DNA of 64,000 nt from Bordetella sp. BOR01 (GTDB taxonomy: Bacteria; Pseudomonadota; Gammaproteobacteria; Burkholderiales; Burkholderiaceae_B), in the NCBI RefSeq assembly GCF_019218885.1, contig NZ_JAHUWT010000003.1, positions 496,001 through 560,000 on the forward strand. The letters are read 5' to 3'. Position numbers and translations under genes: made by a program. Of this stretch, positions 43,671 to 53,923 are shown piece by piece. The stretch's first letter is position 1. Every line of letters begins with the position of its first letter. Under the pieces are notes generated by a model. The model did no database searches and was not told the origin of the DNA. It saw only the letters and a program-made list of their open reading frames with translations.

Positions 43671-45515
43671 CTATAGCGCCAGCGTGCCTTGGGCGGCCCC
43701 CAGCGGAAACCGCCGCGTGTATAGCCGCACCACCAGCCCCTGCCCCTGCAAGGCCTGCACCATGTCGCCACGCAAGGCCAGCCCGCCCTGCGCACGCGCG
43801 GCGCCGCGCAGCAAGTGCGCGATCACCGGGCCGCGCGCCGCATCGGCGGGCGCGGGGGCGTGCAGTGCCAGGGCGACCACGGCGTCGTCCGGCGCCACTT
43901 CGGCCTGCGCATCGTAGCGCAGCACGGCGCCAGGCAGATCGACCTCATACCGTACCCGCGCGCCGCCCTGCCCCGCGGTTTGCAGCCGCAGCGTGCCGCG
44001 CCGCGGGCAGGGCGACCGGCCCTGCCGCAATGGCGGCGTGGTGAACGGCGCGCGGCGCGGCTGCATGGCCTGCTCCCAATGCCAGGCGCAGTCCAGCAAA
44101 TGTTGCTCGGTGTAGTCGCGGCCCAGCAGTTCCAGGCCTACCGGCAGGCCATCGCGCGTGAATCCCGCCGGCAAACTCAGCGCTGGCATGCCCGTGGCCG
44201 CGGCAAGCTGGCTGTTGGCCCCGGCCTGTGGCTGCCCGGCCATCGCGGGACGGCGCCGCAGCACCGGGTAGGCCAACATGTCGGCATCGTGCCGCTTCAT
44301 GCCGGCCAGCACGGCGCGTCTCAGGCCGCGTCGCGCCCGCAGCGCGGCCTGATGGCACGACCCATCCGGATCGCGCAGGCCGTCGCGCTGGCGCAGCACG
44401 GCGTCCAGTTGTTCGTGATGCAGCCCCTGGGCCAGGATATCCGCCAGCCCGCCAACCGGCGCATGGCCCTGTGCCGCCAGATAATCGGCCAGGGCCTGCC
44501 GGAACTCGAACGGCGTCAGGCTGCTGCCGGCCAGCAAAGATTCAAGCCGAGGGATGGCCACATCGACCAGGTGCGCGCCCAGGCTTTCCATGGCCGCCAG
44601 CGCCGCATGCGCCACCGCCGAGACATCGGCCTCATCGGGCAGCGTGCCGAACAGGCTGCGAACCACACCGATGCGCAGGCCCGCCAGCGCACCTGGCCGC
44701 AAGGCGTCCCGATACGACGGCGGCACATGCCGCGATGCGCGTGCGGTCGTGGGGTCGCCCGCATCGGTGCCCACGATCACATCCAGGACCAGCGCCAGGT
44801 CGGCCACCGAACGCGCCAAGGGCCCGGCGGTGTCCTGGGTGGCCGACAGCGGCACGATGCCGGCGCGGCTGGCCAGGCCGCGCGTCAGCCGCAGGCCCAC
44901 CAGGTTGTTGACCGCGGCTGGCACCCGTATCGAACCGCTGGTGTCGCTGCCCAGGCCGGCCGCCGCGAAGCTGGCCGCCACCGCCGCCGCGGTGCCGCCA
45001 CTGGAACCGCCCGGCACCCGCTCGGGCGCATAGGGATTACGGGTCTGACCGGTCAGCGAGGAAATATTGGTAATGCCGCAAGCCAGCTCATGCAGCGTGG
45101 TCTTGCCCAGGATGATCGCGCCGGCCTCGCGCAGGCGGCGAACCGCGCTGGCATCGCGATCCGGCCGCCAGTCGGCCAGGGCCAGCGTGCCGGCCGTGGT
45201 CGGCAGGCCCGCCACGTCGTAGTTGTCTTTCACCAGCAAGGGAATGCCATGCAACGGCCCGCGCACCTGGCCCCGGGCCCGCTCGTCGTCCCGCATCCGG
45301 GCCTGCGCCAGCGCATCGGGGTGCAGCGCGGCGATGGCATTCAGGCCCGGGCCCTGGCGGTCATACGCGGCGATGCGGCGCAGGTAGGCCAGCACCAGCG
45401 CCTGCGACGTCAAGATCCCTTGCGCCATCCATGCCTGCAAGGCGGCGATGTCCGACTCGACCGCTGCCAGGTCGGCATCGGGCAGGCCGGCGGATGCGGC
45501 GGCGTCATCATGCAT
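43671..45515 (-). CDS. amidase-signature enzyme with C-terminal beta domain
   Basis: A 614-residue amidase: Lys in LLVKDNYDVAGLPTTAG, cis-Ser in PGGSSGGTAAAVAA, nucleophile in LGSDTSGSIRVPAAVN. About 130 extra C-terminal residues follow the usual end (after EQAMQPRR); their close, LVVRLYTRRFPLGAAQGTLAL, resembles the end of CHRD domains. The start at 45515 avoids overlap with the small ORF upstream; an ATG at 45560 is the alternative. It is the last gene of the peptide-transport operon, so it likely cleaves an imported amide or peptide. Confidence 0.85.
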   Translation of the reverse strand: MHDDAAASAGLPDADLAAVESDIAALQAWMAQGILTSQALVLAYLRRIAAYDRQGPGLNAIAALHPDALAQARMRDDERARGQVRGPLHGIPLLVKDNYDVAGLPTTAGTLALADWRPDRDASAVRRLREAGAIILGKTTLHELACGITNISSLTGQTRNPYAPERVPGGSSGGTAAAVAASFAAAGLGSDTSGSIRVPAAVNNLVGLRLTRGLASRAGIVPLSATQDTAGPLARSVADLALVLDVIVGTDAGDPTTARASRHVPPSYRDALRPGALAGLRIGVVRSLFGTLPDEADVSAVAHAALAAMESLGAHLVDVAIPRLESLLAGSSLTPFEFRQALADYLAAQGHAPVGGLADILAQGLHHEQLDAVLRQRDGLRDPDGSCHQAALRARRGLRRAVLAGMKRHDADMLAYPVLRRRPAMAGQPQAGANSQLAAATGMPALSLPAGFTRDGLPVGLELLGRDYTEQHLLDCAWHWEQAMQPRRAPFTTPPLRQGRSPCPRRGTLRLQTAGQGGARVRYEVDLPGAVLRYDAQAEVAPDDAVVALALHAPAPADAARGPVIAHLLRGAARAQGGLALRGDMVQALQGQGLVVRLYTRRFPLGAAQGTLAL

Positions 45516-45531
45516 GCCCGGCCCGCAAGCG

Positions 45532-45663
45532 TCAGGCGGACGCGATGCGCCGATATACATGGTTCGCCAGCGCCACGTCTTCCAGGCCGATGCCTACCGA
45601 CTTGTACACCAGCAGATCGCCGGCGCCCGGGGGGGCGATCTGCTCATCGGAAATAAACAACAT
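45532..45663 (-). pseudogene. ornithine cyclodeaminase family remnant, internal deletion
   Basis: A 43-codon ORF that joins what look like the first residues of an ornithine cyclodeaminase/mu-crystallin protein (MLFISDEQI) to its last 28 or so (LVYKSVGIGLEDVALANHVY). About 260 residues expected between them are missing. The start codon still has a strong AGGAG site 7 nt upstream. It lies between dppF-like and amidase genes. Most likely a deletion remnant that kept frame by chance; a functional micropeptide is unlikely. Confidence 0.72.
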
Positions 45664-45689
45664 GGCACACTCCTGCAGGCATTGGCCGG

Positions 45690-46687
45690 TCAGCGGAAAT
45701 GGCACGCCACCCACTGCACGGGTTGGTCCGCGCCGGCCGGGCGTGGGGTCAGGGCGGGCTGCTGCTCGCGGCACACCGGCTGCGCCAGCGGGCAGCGCGT
45801 ATGGAACCGGCAGCCCGACGGCGGATTGGCCGGGCTGGGCGGGTCGCCAGGCAACAGGCGCCGCTGCGCCGGCTTGTGCGGATCGGGCACCGGCACCGCC
45901 GACAACAGGATTTCCGTGTATGGATGCAGCGGCCGCGAGAACAGCGTATCGCGATCGGCCACCTCGACGATGCGCCCCAGGTACATGACGGCCACCCGAT
46001 GGCTGATGTGGCGCACCACCGCCAGGTCATGCGCCACGAACAGGTAAGCAATACCGAACTCGCGCTGCAGATCCATCAGCAGGTTGATCACTTGCGCCTG
46101 CACCGATACATCCAGCGCCGACACAGGCTCATCGCACACGATCAGCTTGGGCTGCAGCGCCAGGGCGCGTGCAATGCCCAGGCGCTGGCGCTGTCCGCCG
46201 GAAAACTCATGCGGGAACTTGACCATGGCCTCGGGGCGCAACCCCACCTTGGCGAACAGCCAGGCCAGTTGCTCCTGGCGCGTGCGCGCGCCTTGCAGGC
46301 CTGGAAAATTGCGCATCGGCTCGGCCACGATCTGCCCCGCCGACATGCGCGGGTTCAGCGACGCATACGGGTCCTGGAAAATGATCTGCATGTCGCGGCG
46401 GCGCTGGCGCAACTGTTCGGACGACAGCGTCAGGATCTCTTCGCCATCCAGCTTGACCGATCCGCTGGTGGGCTGGATCAGGCGCAGCACCGACTTGCCG
46501 GTGGTGGTCTTGCCGCAGCCGGACTCGCCCACCAGCGCCAGGGTCTCGCCGCGCCCCACCGAGAACGACACGCCGTCGACGGCCTGGATGACACGCTCGC
46601 GCCGGCGCAGCAGGCTGCGCCTTGCCGCGAAGTGCATCTTCAGGTCGCGTACCTCGAGCAAGGGCGCGGCGGCGGGAACAGGTGCGT

Positions 46688-46691
<4 letters not shown>
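45690..46691 (-). CDS. dipeptide/oligopeptide ABC transporter ATP-binding protein (DppF-like)
   Basis: A 333-residue ATPase. Walker [18 protein letters not shown], signature [15 protein letters not shown], Walker [20 protein letters not shown]. The C-terminal oligopeptide/dipeptide domain has [16 protein letters not shown] with its cysteines. Its ATG overlaps the preceding ATPase stop (ATGA). It is paired with the DppD-like subunit. Confidence 0.94.
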
Positions 46692-47719
<1,028 letters not shown>

Positions 47720-47728
47720 TGTCGTCTC

Positions 47729-48625
47729 CTAGAGCCGGTTGGCCAGGCGTGGGTCCAGCGCATCGCGCAGGCCGTCGCCCATCAGGTTGATGGCCAGTAC
47801 CGTCACGGCCAGCAAGATGCCGGGGTACAGGATGGTGTAGAACGCCACCGCCACGAAATTGCGGCCCTCGGCCATCATGTTGCCCCAGCTGGGCACCTGG
47901 GCCGGCACCCCCACGCCCAGGAACGACAGCACGGCCTCGGTCAGCACCGCGGTGGCGGCGATGAAAGTGGCCTGTACGATCAGCGGCGTAAGCGTGTTGG
48001 GCAGCACATGGCGCCACAGGATGACCGGCAGCCGCGTTCCGATTGCGTGCGCGGCCTCGACGAACAGCTGCTCGCGCAGCGTCAGCGCCAGCGAACGCAC
48101 CAGGCGCACCACGCGCGGAATCTGCGGCACGGTGATGGCGATCACCACCGTGGTCAGGCTGGCGCGGATCACCGCCATCAGCGCAATGGCCAGCAGAATG
48201 TCGGGAATGGCCATCATACCGTCCATGATGCGCATGATCACCGCGTCGGCCCAGCGCACGAAACCGGCCAGCAGCCCCAGCACCACGCCAAGGATGCTGG
48301 CCAGCACCGCCACGCTGATCGCCACCACCAGCGACACCCGCCCGCCCCACACGGCGCGGCTGTAGATGTCGCGGCCCAGCGCATCGGTGCCGAAGTAGTG
48401 CTCGGAAGAAGGCGGCTTCAGGCGCTGCAGCGGATTGATGGCCAGCGGGTCGTGGGTGGCGATCCACGGCGCCGCCAGCGACAGCGCCGCCACCACCAGC
48501 AGCAGCAGCAGGCCCAGCAGCAGCGTGGGATGCTTGCGTACCCAGCGCCAGCGCAGCGCGCCAACCGTCAGTGCCTGGTGCACCGCGGCCGGGCTGCTTG
48601 CCGAAGAAATCGTACTGTCTGACAT
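47729..48625 (-). CDS. peptide ABC transporter permease (DppC-like)
   Basis: A 298-residue inner-membrane permease with the N-terminal OppC segment (HYFGTDALGRDIYSRAVWGGRVSL) and the coupling-helix EAA motif (EAAHAIGTRLPVILWRHVLPNTLTPLIV). Six hydrophobic segments. It follows the DppB-like gene by 22 bp. Confidence 0.94.
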   Translation of the reverse strand: MSDSTISSASSPAAVHQALTVGALRWRWVRKHPTLLLGLLLLLVVAALSLAAPWIATHDPLAINPLQRLKPPSSEHYFGTDALGRDIYSRAVWGGRVSLVVAISVAVLASILGVVLGLLAGFVRWADAVIMRIMDGMMAIPDILLAIALMAVIRASLTTVVIAITVPQIPRVVRLVRSLALTLREQLFVEAAHAIGTRLPVILWRHVLPNTLTPLIVQATFIAATAVLTEAVLSFLGVGVPAQVPSWGNMMAEGRNFVAVAFYTILYPGILLAVTVLAINLMGDGLRDALDPRLANRL

Positions 48626-48647
48626 TCTGGGTCTTCCGGAAGGCGGG

Positions 48648-49583
48648 TCAGTAACGGATGCGCGGATCGAACAACCGGTAGCTCAGGTCGATCAGCAGGT
48701 TGATCAGCACATAGGTGGCCGCCGATATCAGCAGCACGCTCTGGATCACCGGGTAGTCGTGGTGTTCGACGGCATCGATGACCAGGCGCCCCAGCCCGGG
48801 AATGGCGAACACGGTCTCGGTGACCACCACGCCGCCGATCAATAGCGCAATGCCCACCCCCACCGTGGTGGCGATGGGGATGGCGGCGTTGCGCAGCGCG
48901 TGTTCCAGCACCGGCAGCACCGACAGCCCCTTGGCGCGGGCGGTGCGGATGTAGTCTTCATGCAAGACTTCCAGCACCGTGGCGCGCGTCATGCGCGTGA
49001 TCAGCGCGATATACACCAGCGCCAGGTTCACGCACGGCAGGATCAAGTTGCGCAGCCATGGCCAGACGCCATTGGACAGGTTGGTATAGCCCTGCACGGG
49101 CAGCCATTGCAGCTTGACGGCGAAGCCGTAGATCAACAGGTAGCCCACCAGGAACACCGGCACCGAGAACGCCAGCACCGCGAACAGCATGACCAGCCGG
49201 TCGATCCACGAACCGGCGCGGTAGGCCGCCAGCACGCCCAGGGGAATGGCGATCAGGATCGACAGCGACATGGTCAGCACCGCGATCGACAGCGTGGGCT
49301 CGACCCGCTGCGCCAGCAAGTGGGTAACCGGCACGTGCGTGAAGATCGACGTGCCCAGGTCGCCCTGCAGCAGCCGGCCGGCCCACAGCCCGAACTGGCG
49401 CCACAGCGGTTCGTCCAGGCCCAGCGCCGTGTGCAACCGGGCGATGTCGTCGGCGGTGGCGAAATCGCCGGCGATCAGCGCCGCCGGATCGCCCGGCGAC
49501 AGGTGGATCAACAGGAAGGCGATGATGGCCACCACCAGCATGACCGGCACCACCGACAGCACGCGACGGATTACGTAGCCCAT
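48648..49583 (-). CDS. peptide ABC transporter permease (DppB-like)
   Basis: A 311-residue permease that begins with the typical YVIRRVLSVVPVMLVVAIIAFLLIHLSPGDPA. The EAA-type loop is IRTARAKGLSVLPVLEHALRNAAIP. It pairs with the DppC-like subunit and starts 34 bp after the binding-protein gene. Confidence 0.94.
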   Translation of the reverse strand: MGYVIRRVLSVVPVMLVVAIIAFLLIHLSPGDPAALIAGDFATADDIARLHTALGLDEPLWRQFGLWAGRLLQGDLGTSIFTHVPVTHLLAQRVEPTLSIAVLTMSLSILIAIPLGVLAAYRAGSWIDRLVMLFAVLAFSVPVFLVGYLLIYGFAVKLQWLPVQGYTNLSNGVWPWLRNLILPCVNLALVYIALITRMTRATVLEVLHEDYIRTARAKGLSVLPVLEHALRNAAIPIATTVGVGIALLIGGVVVTETVFAIPGLGRLVIDAVEHHDYPVIQSVLLISAATYVLINLLIDLSYRLFDPRIRY

Positions 49584-49617
49584 GGCGGCCCCGCCAGGTC
49601 GGGAAGGTGCGCGACGC

Positions 49618-51198
49618 TCACTTGTCCAGCACCCAGACGTTCGGCACGCTCCAGAGCAGGTCGAGGTGCTTCAGCGACTTGTTGGCGGCGAACGTGCGCG
49701 AGAACTGGCCCACCGGGATGTTCGGGAAAGCCTGGTAGGCGCGTTCCTGGAAGCGCTCGAGCAACTGCTTGCGTTCGGCGGGCTCGACCGCCGCGATCCA
49801 TTGGGTGCGCAGCTCGTCGAGTTCCTTGTCGCAGGGCCAGCCCGGCAGCGTGTTGCCGCAACTGGCGGCCAGGTAGGTGTTGTTCAGCGGCGAATTCACA
49901 TTGAACTCGGATGCCGACGACAGGAACACGTTCCAGCCGCCTTGGTTCAACGGCACCTTCTTGCTGCGCCGCGCCGTCATCGAGGCCCAGTCCATCGACT
50001 GGATGTCCAGGTTCAGGCCCAGTTCCTGCAGGGCCTGGATGGCGACCAGCGTGGCCGAATTCAGGTAGGTGGGCGTGGTGGGCAGCATCACCACGATCTT
50101 CTCGCCCTTGTAGCCCGATTCGGCCAGCGCCTGCTTGGCCACGGCCAGATCGGGCTTGGCGTACGGCTTGGCGCCCGCGTCGGTATCGTTGGGCGTGCCG
50201 CAGATGAAGAAGGTGGCGCAGTAGTCACGGCGCAGGTCGGGCGGATAGCCCATGGCAGCCACGAACTTGGCCTGGTCGATGACATGCGCCACCGCCTGGC
50301 GGGCCTTCATGTTGTCGAACGGCGCAAAGGCCTGGTTCAGCACCATGTAGGCCTGGTTCTGCTCGATGACGCCCACGCTGATGCTGCTCTCGGCGCGCAA
50401 GGGTTCGATATAGTCGGGCGGGGTCTGTTCGATCATGTCGACTTCTTTGTTCTTCAACGCGGCCACGGCGCTGTTGGAATCGGGCAGCACCACCCATTCC
50501 ACGCGGTCGGCGTGCGAACGCTTGTTGCCGGCCAGGCCGGACGGCGCTTCGCTGCGGGCGGCGTAGTCGGGGTTGCGCACGAACACCACCTTGCTGCCGG
50601 GCAGCCATTCGTCGCGCTTGAACAGATAGGGGCCCGAGCCCACCACTTCGGTCAGGGGGCGGTCGGCCGGCATCTTGGCCAACCGCTCGGGCAGAATGAA
50701 GGCGGGGTAGCTGGACACCTTGGCCAGCCCGTCGAGCACCAGGCCGAAGGGGCGTTCGAGCGTCAGCGTGAAAGTCTTGTCGTCCACCGCCTGCCACTTG
50801 CCGCCGGCGGCCGTCAGCGCATGGCCGATGTTGTCGCGCGCCGTCCAGCGCTGCAGCGACGCCACGCAATCGGCCGCCGTCACCGGCTGGCCGTCGCTGA
50901 ACTTCAGGCCATCGCGCAGCGTGAAGGTCCATTGCTTCTTGTCTTCCGACGCCTTGTAGCTGTCGACCATCTGCGGCTGCGGTTCGCCCTTGGCATCCAC
51001 CGCGAACAAGGTGTCGTACACCATGTAGCCGAAGTTGCGCGTGATGTAGGCGGTGGTGAACGTCGGGTCCAGCACCTTCAGGTCGGCGTGCGGCACGATG
51101 CGCAGCGTCTTGTCCTGGGCCTGGGCGCCAGCCGGGGCCAGCACGCAGGACGCGGCCAGGGCGGCGGCGGCAAAGGTGGCCAGCAGTCTTTTTTTCAT
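49618..51198 (-). CDS. peptide ABC transporter substrate-binding protein (DppA/OppA family)
   Basis: A 526-residue periplasmic protein with signal peptide ending PAGAQAQ (about residue 28). LRIVPHADLKVLDPTFTTAY and WTFTLRDGLKFSDGQPVTAADCV are family hallmarks. The ATG at 51198 begins the signal; an ORF start upstream lies in the gap. It follows the M81 peptidase gene by 46 bp. The ligand is probably a peptide or peptide-like amide. Confidence 0.94.
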   Translation of the reverse strand: MKKRLLATFAAAALAASCVLAPAGAQAQDKTLRIVPHADLKVLDPTFTTAYITRNFGYMVYDTLFAVDAKGEPQPQMVDSYKASEDKKQWTFTLRDGLKFSDGQPVTAADCVASLQRWTARDNIGHALTAAGGKWQAVDDKTFTLTLERPFGLVLDGLAKVSSYPAFILPERLAKMPADRPLTEVVGSGPYLFKRDEWLPGSKVVFVRNPDYAARSEAPSGLAGNKRSHADRVEWVVLPDSNSAVAALKNKEVDMIEQTPPDYIEPLRAESSISVGVIEQNQAYMVLNQAFAPFDNMKARQAVAHVIDQAKFVAAMGYPPDLRRDYCATFFICGTPNDTDAGAKPYAKPDLAVAKQALAESGYKGEKIVVMLPTTPTYLNSATLVAIQALQELGLNLDIQSMDWASMTARRSKKVPLNQGGWNVFLSSASEFNVNSPLNNTYLAASCGNTLPGWPCDKELDELRTQWIAAVEPAERKQLLERFQERAYQAFPNIPVGQFSRTFAANKSLKHLDLLWSVPNVWVLDK

Positions 51199-51244
51199 GG
51201 AATCTCCCCTGGATAGGTCGGGTACTGTTGAGCGGATGCGCCGG

Positions 51245-52684
51245 CTACAGCGGCCATTTCGGCAGGCGTATTTTCTTGTATGGCAAGGTCTTCCAATCGG
51301 GCGTTGCCACGCCGCGGCCGCCCACGTAGATGACGTGGCGCGCCACCGTCGAGAACGACGCATGGAAATGCTGCGCAGACTTCACCACCACGATCTTCCT
51401 GGCGGCCAGGTCGCAGTCGAGCTGCGTGAACAGGTTCACATTGATGGCCTGGTTGCGCACCGAGCTCAGCACGATCTCGATGCCCTGCGTCTCGACCAGC
51501 GCGCAGTCGCCCATCGGCGCGGGCGCGCCGGACAAGCCGGTCATGACCATGTCGCGCTTGAGCGCCTTGACGGTACAGGACGCGTCCACCGGGTCGCCCG
51601 ACAGCGGGCCGATCTTGCCGCCCAGGCGCATGGCCAGGGTGGCGCCGGGCTCGGCATCGAAGGCAATGCGCACCGCGACCGGATCCCACAACGGGCCCAG
51701 CGCCACGTTGCGCACCTGGCGTTCGAGCAGGCGGCGCAGGACGAAGGTGGAATCGCCGGGCGCGCCGCTGCCCGGGTTGTCGGGGCGGTCGGCCAGCACC
51801 ACCGGCCCGCCCTCGAAAGCCAGGGCCTCGTCCAGGGCTTCGTCGATGCTGCGGTACGGCACCATCAGCTGTTCGCGCAGGCCAATCAGCTCGTCGGCCA
51901 GGCGCCGGGCCAGGCGCGCGGCAGCGTCGGCGTCGCCATCGCTGTACACCAGCACCTTGGTGCCCATCTCGGGCACGTCGCCCGTGGCGAAACCCTGCGC
52001 CACCGATACCGACAAGATGCCGTCGCGCCCTTCCAGTTCCTGCATGCGGCGCACGAAGGCGCGCGCCGGGTCGCGCGTGGTGTGCATGGGCACGATCATT
52101 TCGCAGTCGACCAGCGCGGCCTTGGGCGCGATCCGCCCTTCGTGGGCTGCCACGCACAAAGTCACCAGGTCTTCGGCGCGCTCGAGAATGTCGGTATGCG
52201 GGTATTCCTTGAACAACACCAGCACGTCGGCCTGGGCCACCATGGCCGGCGTCAGGTGCGCATGCGGATCCAGTTCGGCGCCCACGGTCACGTCGGGGCC
52301 GACCAGGGCCCGCACGCGCGCCAGGATGTCGCCTTCGCAATCGTCGTAGCCATCGGCCACCATCGCGCCATGCAGGCCCAGCAGCACGATATCGACCGGC
52401 ATGGCGCGCTGCAGGTCGCCCAATAGCTCATCGCGCAGGGTCTCGTAGGCCGCCCGCGTGGTAATGCCGCCAGGCTGCGCCGACGTGACCATGCCTTCGC
52501 ACAGTTCCCAGCCCAGCGGCTTGCCGCGCTGGCGCGCCACGTACAGGGGAGCGCCAGCGAATGTGACGGTATCGGGATGGGTGCCGGCCGGGTAGTAATC
52601 GCGGTCGCGAAACGACGCCAGGCTGGTGGGCATCGGGGCGAAAGTATTGGTTTCCGTTCCCAGACCGCCGCTGAATACTCGCAT
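51245..52684 (-). CDS. M81 family metallopeptidase (MlrC-like)
   Basis: A 479-residue protein of the MlrC/DUF1485 family, named for microcystin degradation. It opens MRVFSGGLGTETNTFAPMPT. Likely zinc-site stretches are LLGLHGAMVADGYDDCEGDIL and AELDPHAHLTPAMV. The C-terminal MlrC domain runs from about residue 300. It heads the leftward operon with the Dpp transporter. The true substrate in this organism is unknown; many members occur far from microcystin users. Confidence 0.9.
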   Translation of the reverse strand: MRVFSGGLGTETNTFAPMPTSLASFRDRDYYPAGTHPDTVTFAGAPLYVARQRGKPLGWELCEGMVTSAQPGGITTRAAYETLRDELLGDLQRAMPVDIVLLGLHGAMVADGYDDCEGDILARVRALVGPDVTVGAELDPHAHLTPAMVAQADVLVLFKEYPHTDILERAEDLVTLCVAAHEGRIAPKAALVDCEMIVPMHTTRDPARAFVRRMQELEGRDGILSVSVAQGFATGDVPEMGTKVLVYSDGDADAAARLARRLADELIGLREQLMVPYRSIDEALDEALAFEGGPVVLADRPDNPGSGAPGDSTFVLRRLLERQVRNVALGPLWDPVAVRIAFDAEPGATLAMRLGGKIGPLSGDPVDASCTVKALKRDMVMTGLSGAPAPMGDCALVETQGIEIVLSSVRNQAINVNLFTQLDCDLAARKIVVVKSAQHFHASFSTVARHVIYVGGRGVATPDWKTLPYKKIRLPKWPL

Positions 52685-52999
52685 GATCGTCCTCTGCAAG
52701 CGGGGGCAGGACATGCGCGCCAGGGTGTCGCGGCCGGCACGGACGTGCGCAACCGCATTCCGTGCCGCAACGCGCGGCACGGGGCCTGAAACATGTTTTC
52801 CCCCTGGGATTGTTGTTCAATCGGGAAAAGCCTCGCCTGCGGGTCGCGGCGGGCGGATTATCGTCATCGCGCGTATGAACGGGTCGATGCAGGGCTCATC
52901 ATGCAATCGGGCCGGGGCGCGGCACAAATAGCAAACACAACAGTACTCATAACCTTTTGGCATGGCCTCGCCCCGCCTGCGCGAGCGCCGGGGCAGGCT
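52685..52999. other. 315-bp gap upstream of the M81-dpp operon
   Basis: No ORF was recognised. It must hold the promoter of the M81-dpp operon, but no clear -35/-10 or sigma-54 site was found. A GC-rich foldback region at 52,970-52,998 (GCCCCG/CGGGGC or GCCTGC/GCAGGC) lies just after the upstream gene's stop and may end its transcript; no T run. Confidence 0.45.
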
Positions 53000-53905
53000 T
53001 CAAGCGGGTTGCGCAGGCCGCGCAAGTTCGCCGATCAAGCGGCCCACCGCGCTCCAGTCCTCGTCGGCATGGCCGGTATTGCACAGGGCCTCGAGCCACT
53101 GCAGCGTGGTGGCGGCCACCGGCAGGCAGGCCCCGGCATCGCGCGCGGCATCCAGCGCCAGGCGCAGGTCTTTGCGCATCAGGCCGGCGCGAAAGCCCGG
53201 CTGGTAATCGTCTTGCAGCAAGCGCAACGCGTTCTTTTCCAGGACGGCGCTGCGCGCCGCACCACCCAGCAGGGCCTCGCGCACGGCAGCCGGGTCCACG
53301 CCGCTGGCGCGCGCCAGCGAGAAAGCCTCGGCCACGCCCAGCATTACCGCGCTGACGGCCACCTGGTTGCAGGCCTTGGCCACCTGTCCGGCGCCATGGC
53401 CGCCCACGTGCACCACGCGCGAGGCGATGGCCTGCAGGTACGGCAGGCAGACGTCGAAATCGCCCTGCGCCGCGCCCACCATGCAGCTGAGCGCGCCCTG
53501 TTCGGCAGCCTGTTGCCCGCCGCTGACCGGCGCATCCAGCAAGGCCACGCCCTGCTCGGCCAGGCGCCGTGCGTGTTCGCGCGTGGCCGATGCCGAGATG
53601 GTGCTGGTATCGATGACGTAGCTGCCCGCGGGCAGCGCCAATGCCAGGCCCTGGGGGCCGAACAGCACGGCCTGGACAGCCTCGGTATCCGACAGGCACA
53701 GCATCACCACTCGCGCCATGCCGCCCAGTTCGGCCGGGGTGGCGGCACGGCGCGCGCCGGCCGCGGCCAGCGTGGTCTCGGCATCGCGGCCGCGGTTGTG
53801 CACGACCACGTCATGGCCGCCGCGCAGCAACGATGCGGCCATGCCGCGCCCCATGATGCCCAGGCCGATGAATCCTACGGTGGCGGGCTTGGCGTGCGAT
53901 GTCAT
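53000..53905 (-). CDS. 3-hydroxyisobutyrate dehydrogenase family NAD(P)-dependent oxidoreductase
   Basis: A 301-residue beta-hydroxyacid dehydrogenase. The cofactor motif GFIGLGIMGRGMAASLLRGG is at residues 11-30, the substrate-binding LLDAPVSGGQQAAEQGAL is central, and the catalytic Lys lies in GHGAGQVAKACNQV. It resembles tartronate semialdehyde reductase (GarR/GlxR) and 3-hydroxyisobutyrate dehydrogenase; the substrate is not resolved. It follows the Bug gene by 18 bp and shares its likely LysR control. Confidence 0.9.
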   Translation of the reverse strand: MTSHAKPATVGFIGLGIMGRGMAASLLRGGHDVVVHNRGRDAETTLAAAGARRAATPAELGGMARVVMLCLSDTEAVQAVLFGPQGLALALPAGSYVIDTSTISASATREHARRLAEQGVALLDAPVSGGQQAAEQGALSCMVGAAQGDFDVCLPYLQAIASRVVHVGGHGAGQVAKACNQVAVSAVMLGVAEAFSLARASGVDPAAVREALLGGAARSAVLEKNALRLLQDDYQPGFRAGLMRKDLRLALDAARDAGACLPVAATTLQWLEALCNTGHADEDWSAVGRLIGELARPAQPA

Positions 53906-53923
53906 GATGCAGGTCTCCGGTGG

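Noticed and set aside
45515-45560. ATG at 45560 as the amidase start
   Set aside because: It would run through the cyclodeaminase remnant's 3' end and has no better ribosome-binding site; kept only as an alternative.
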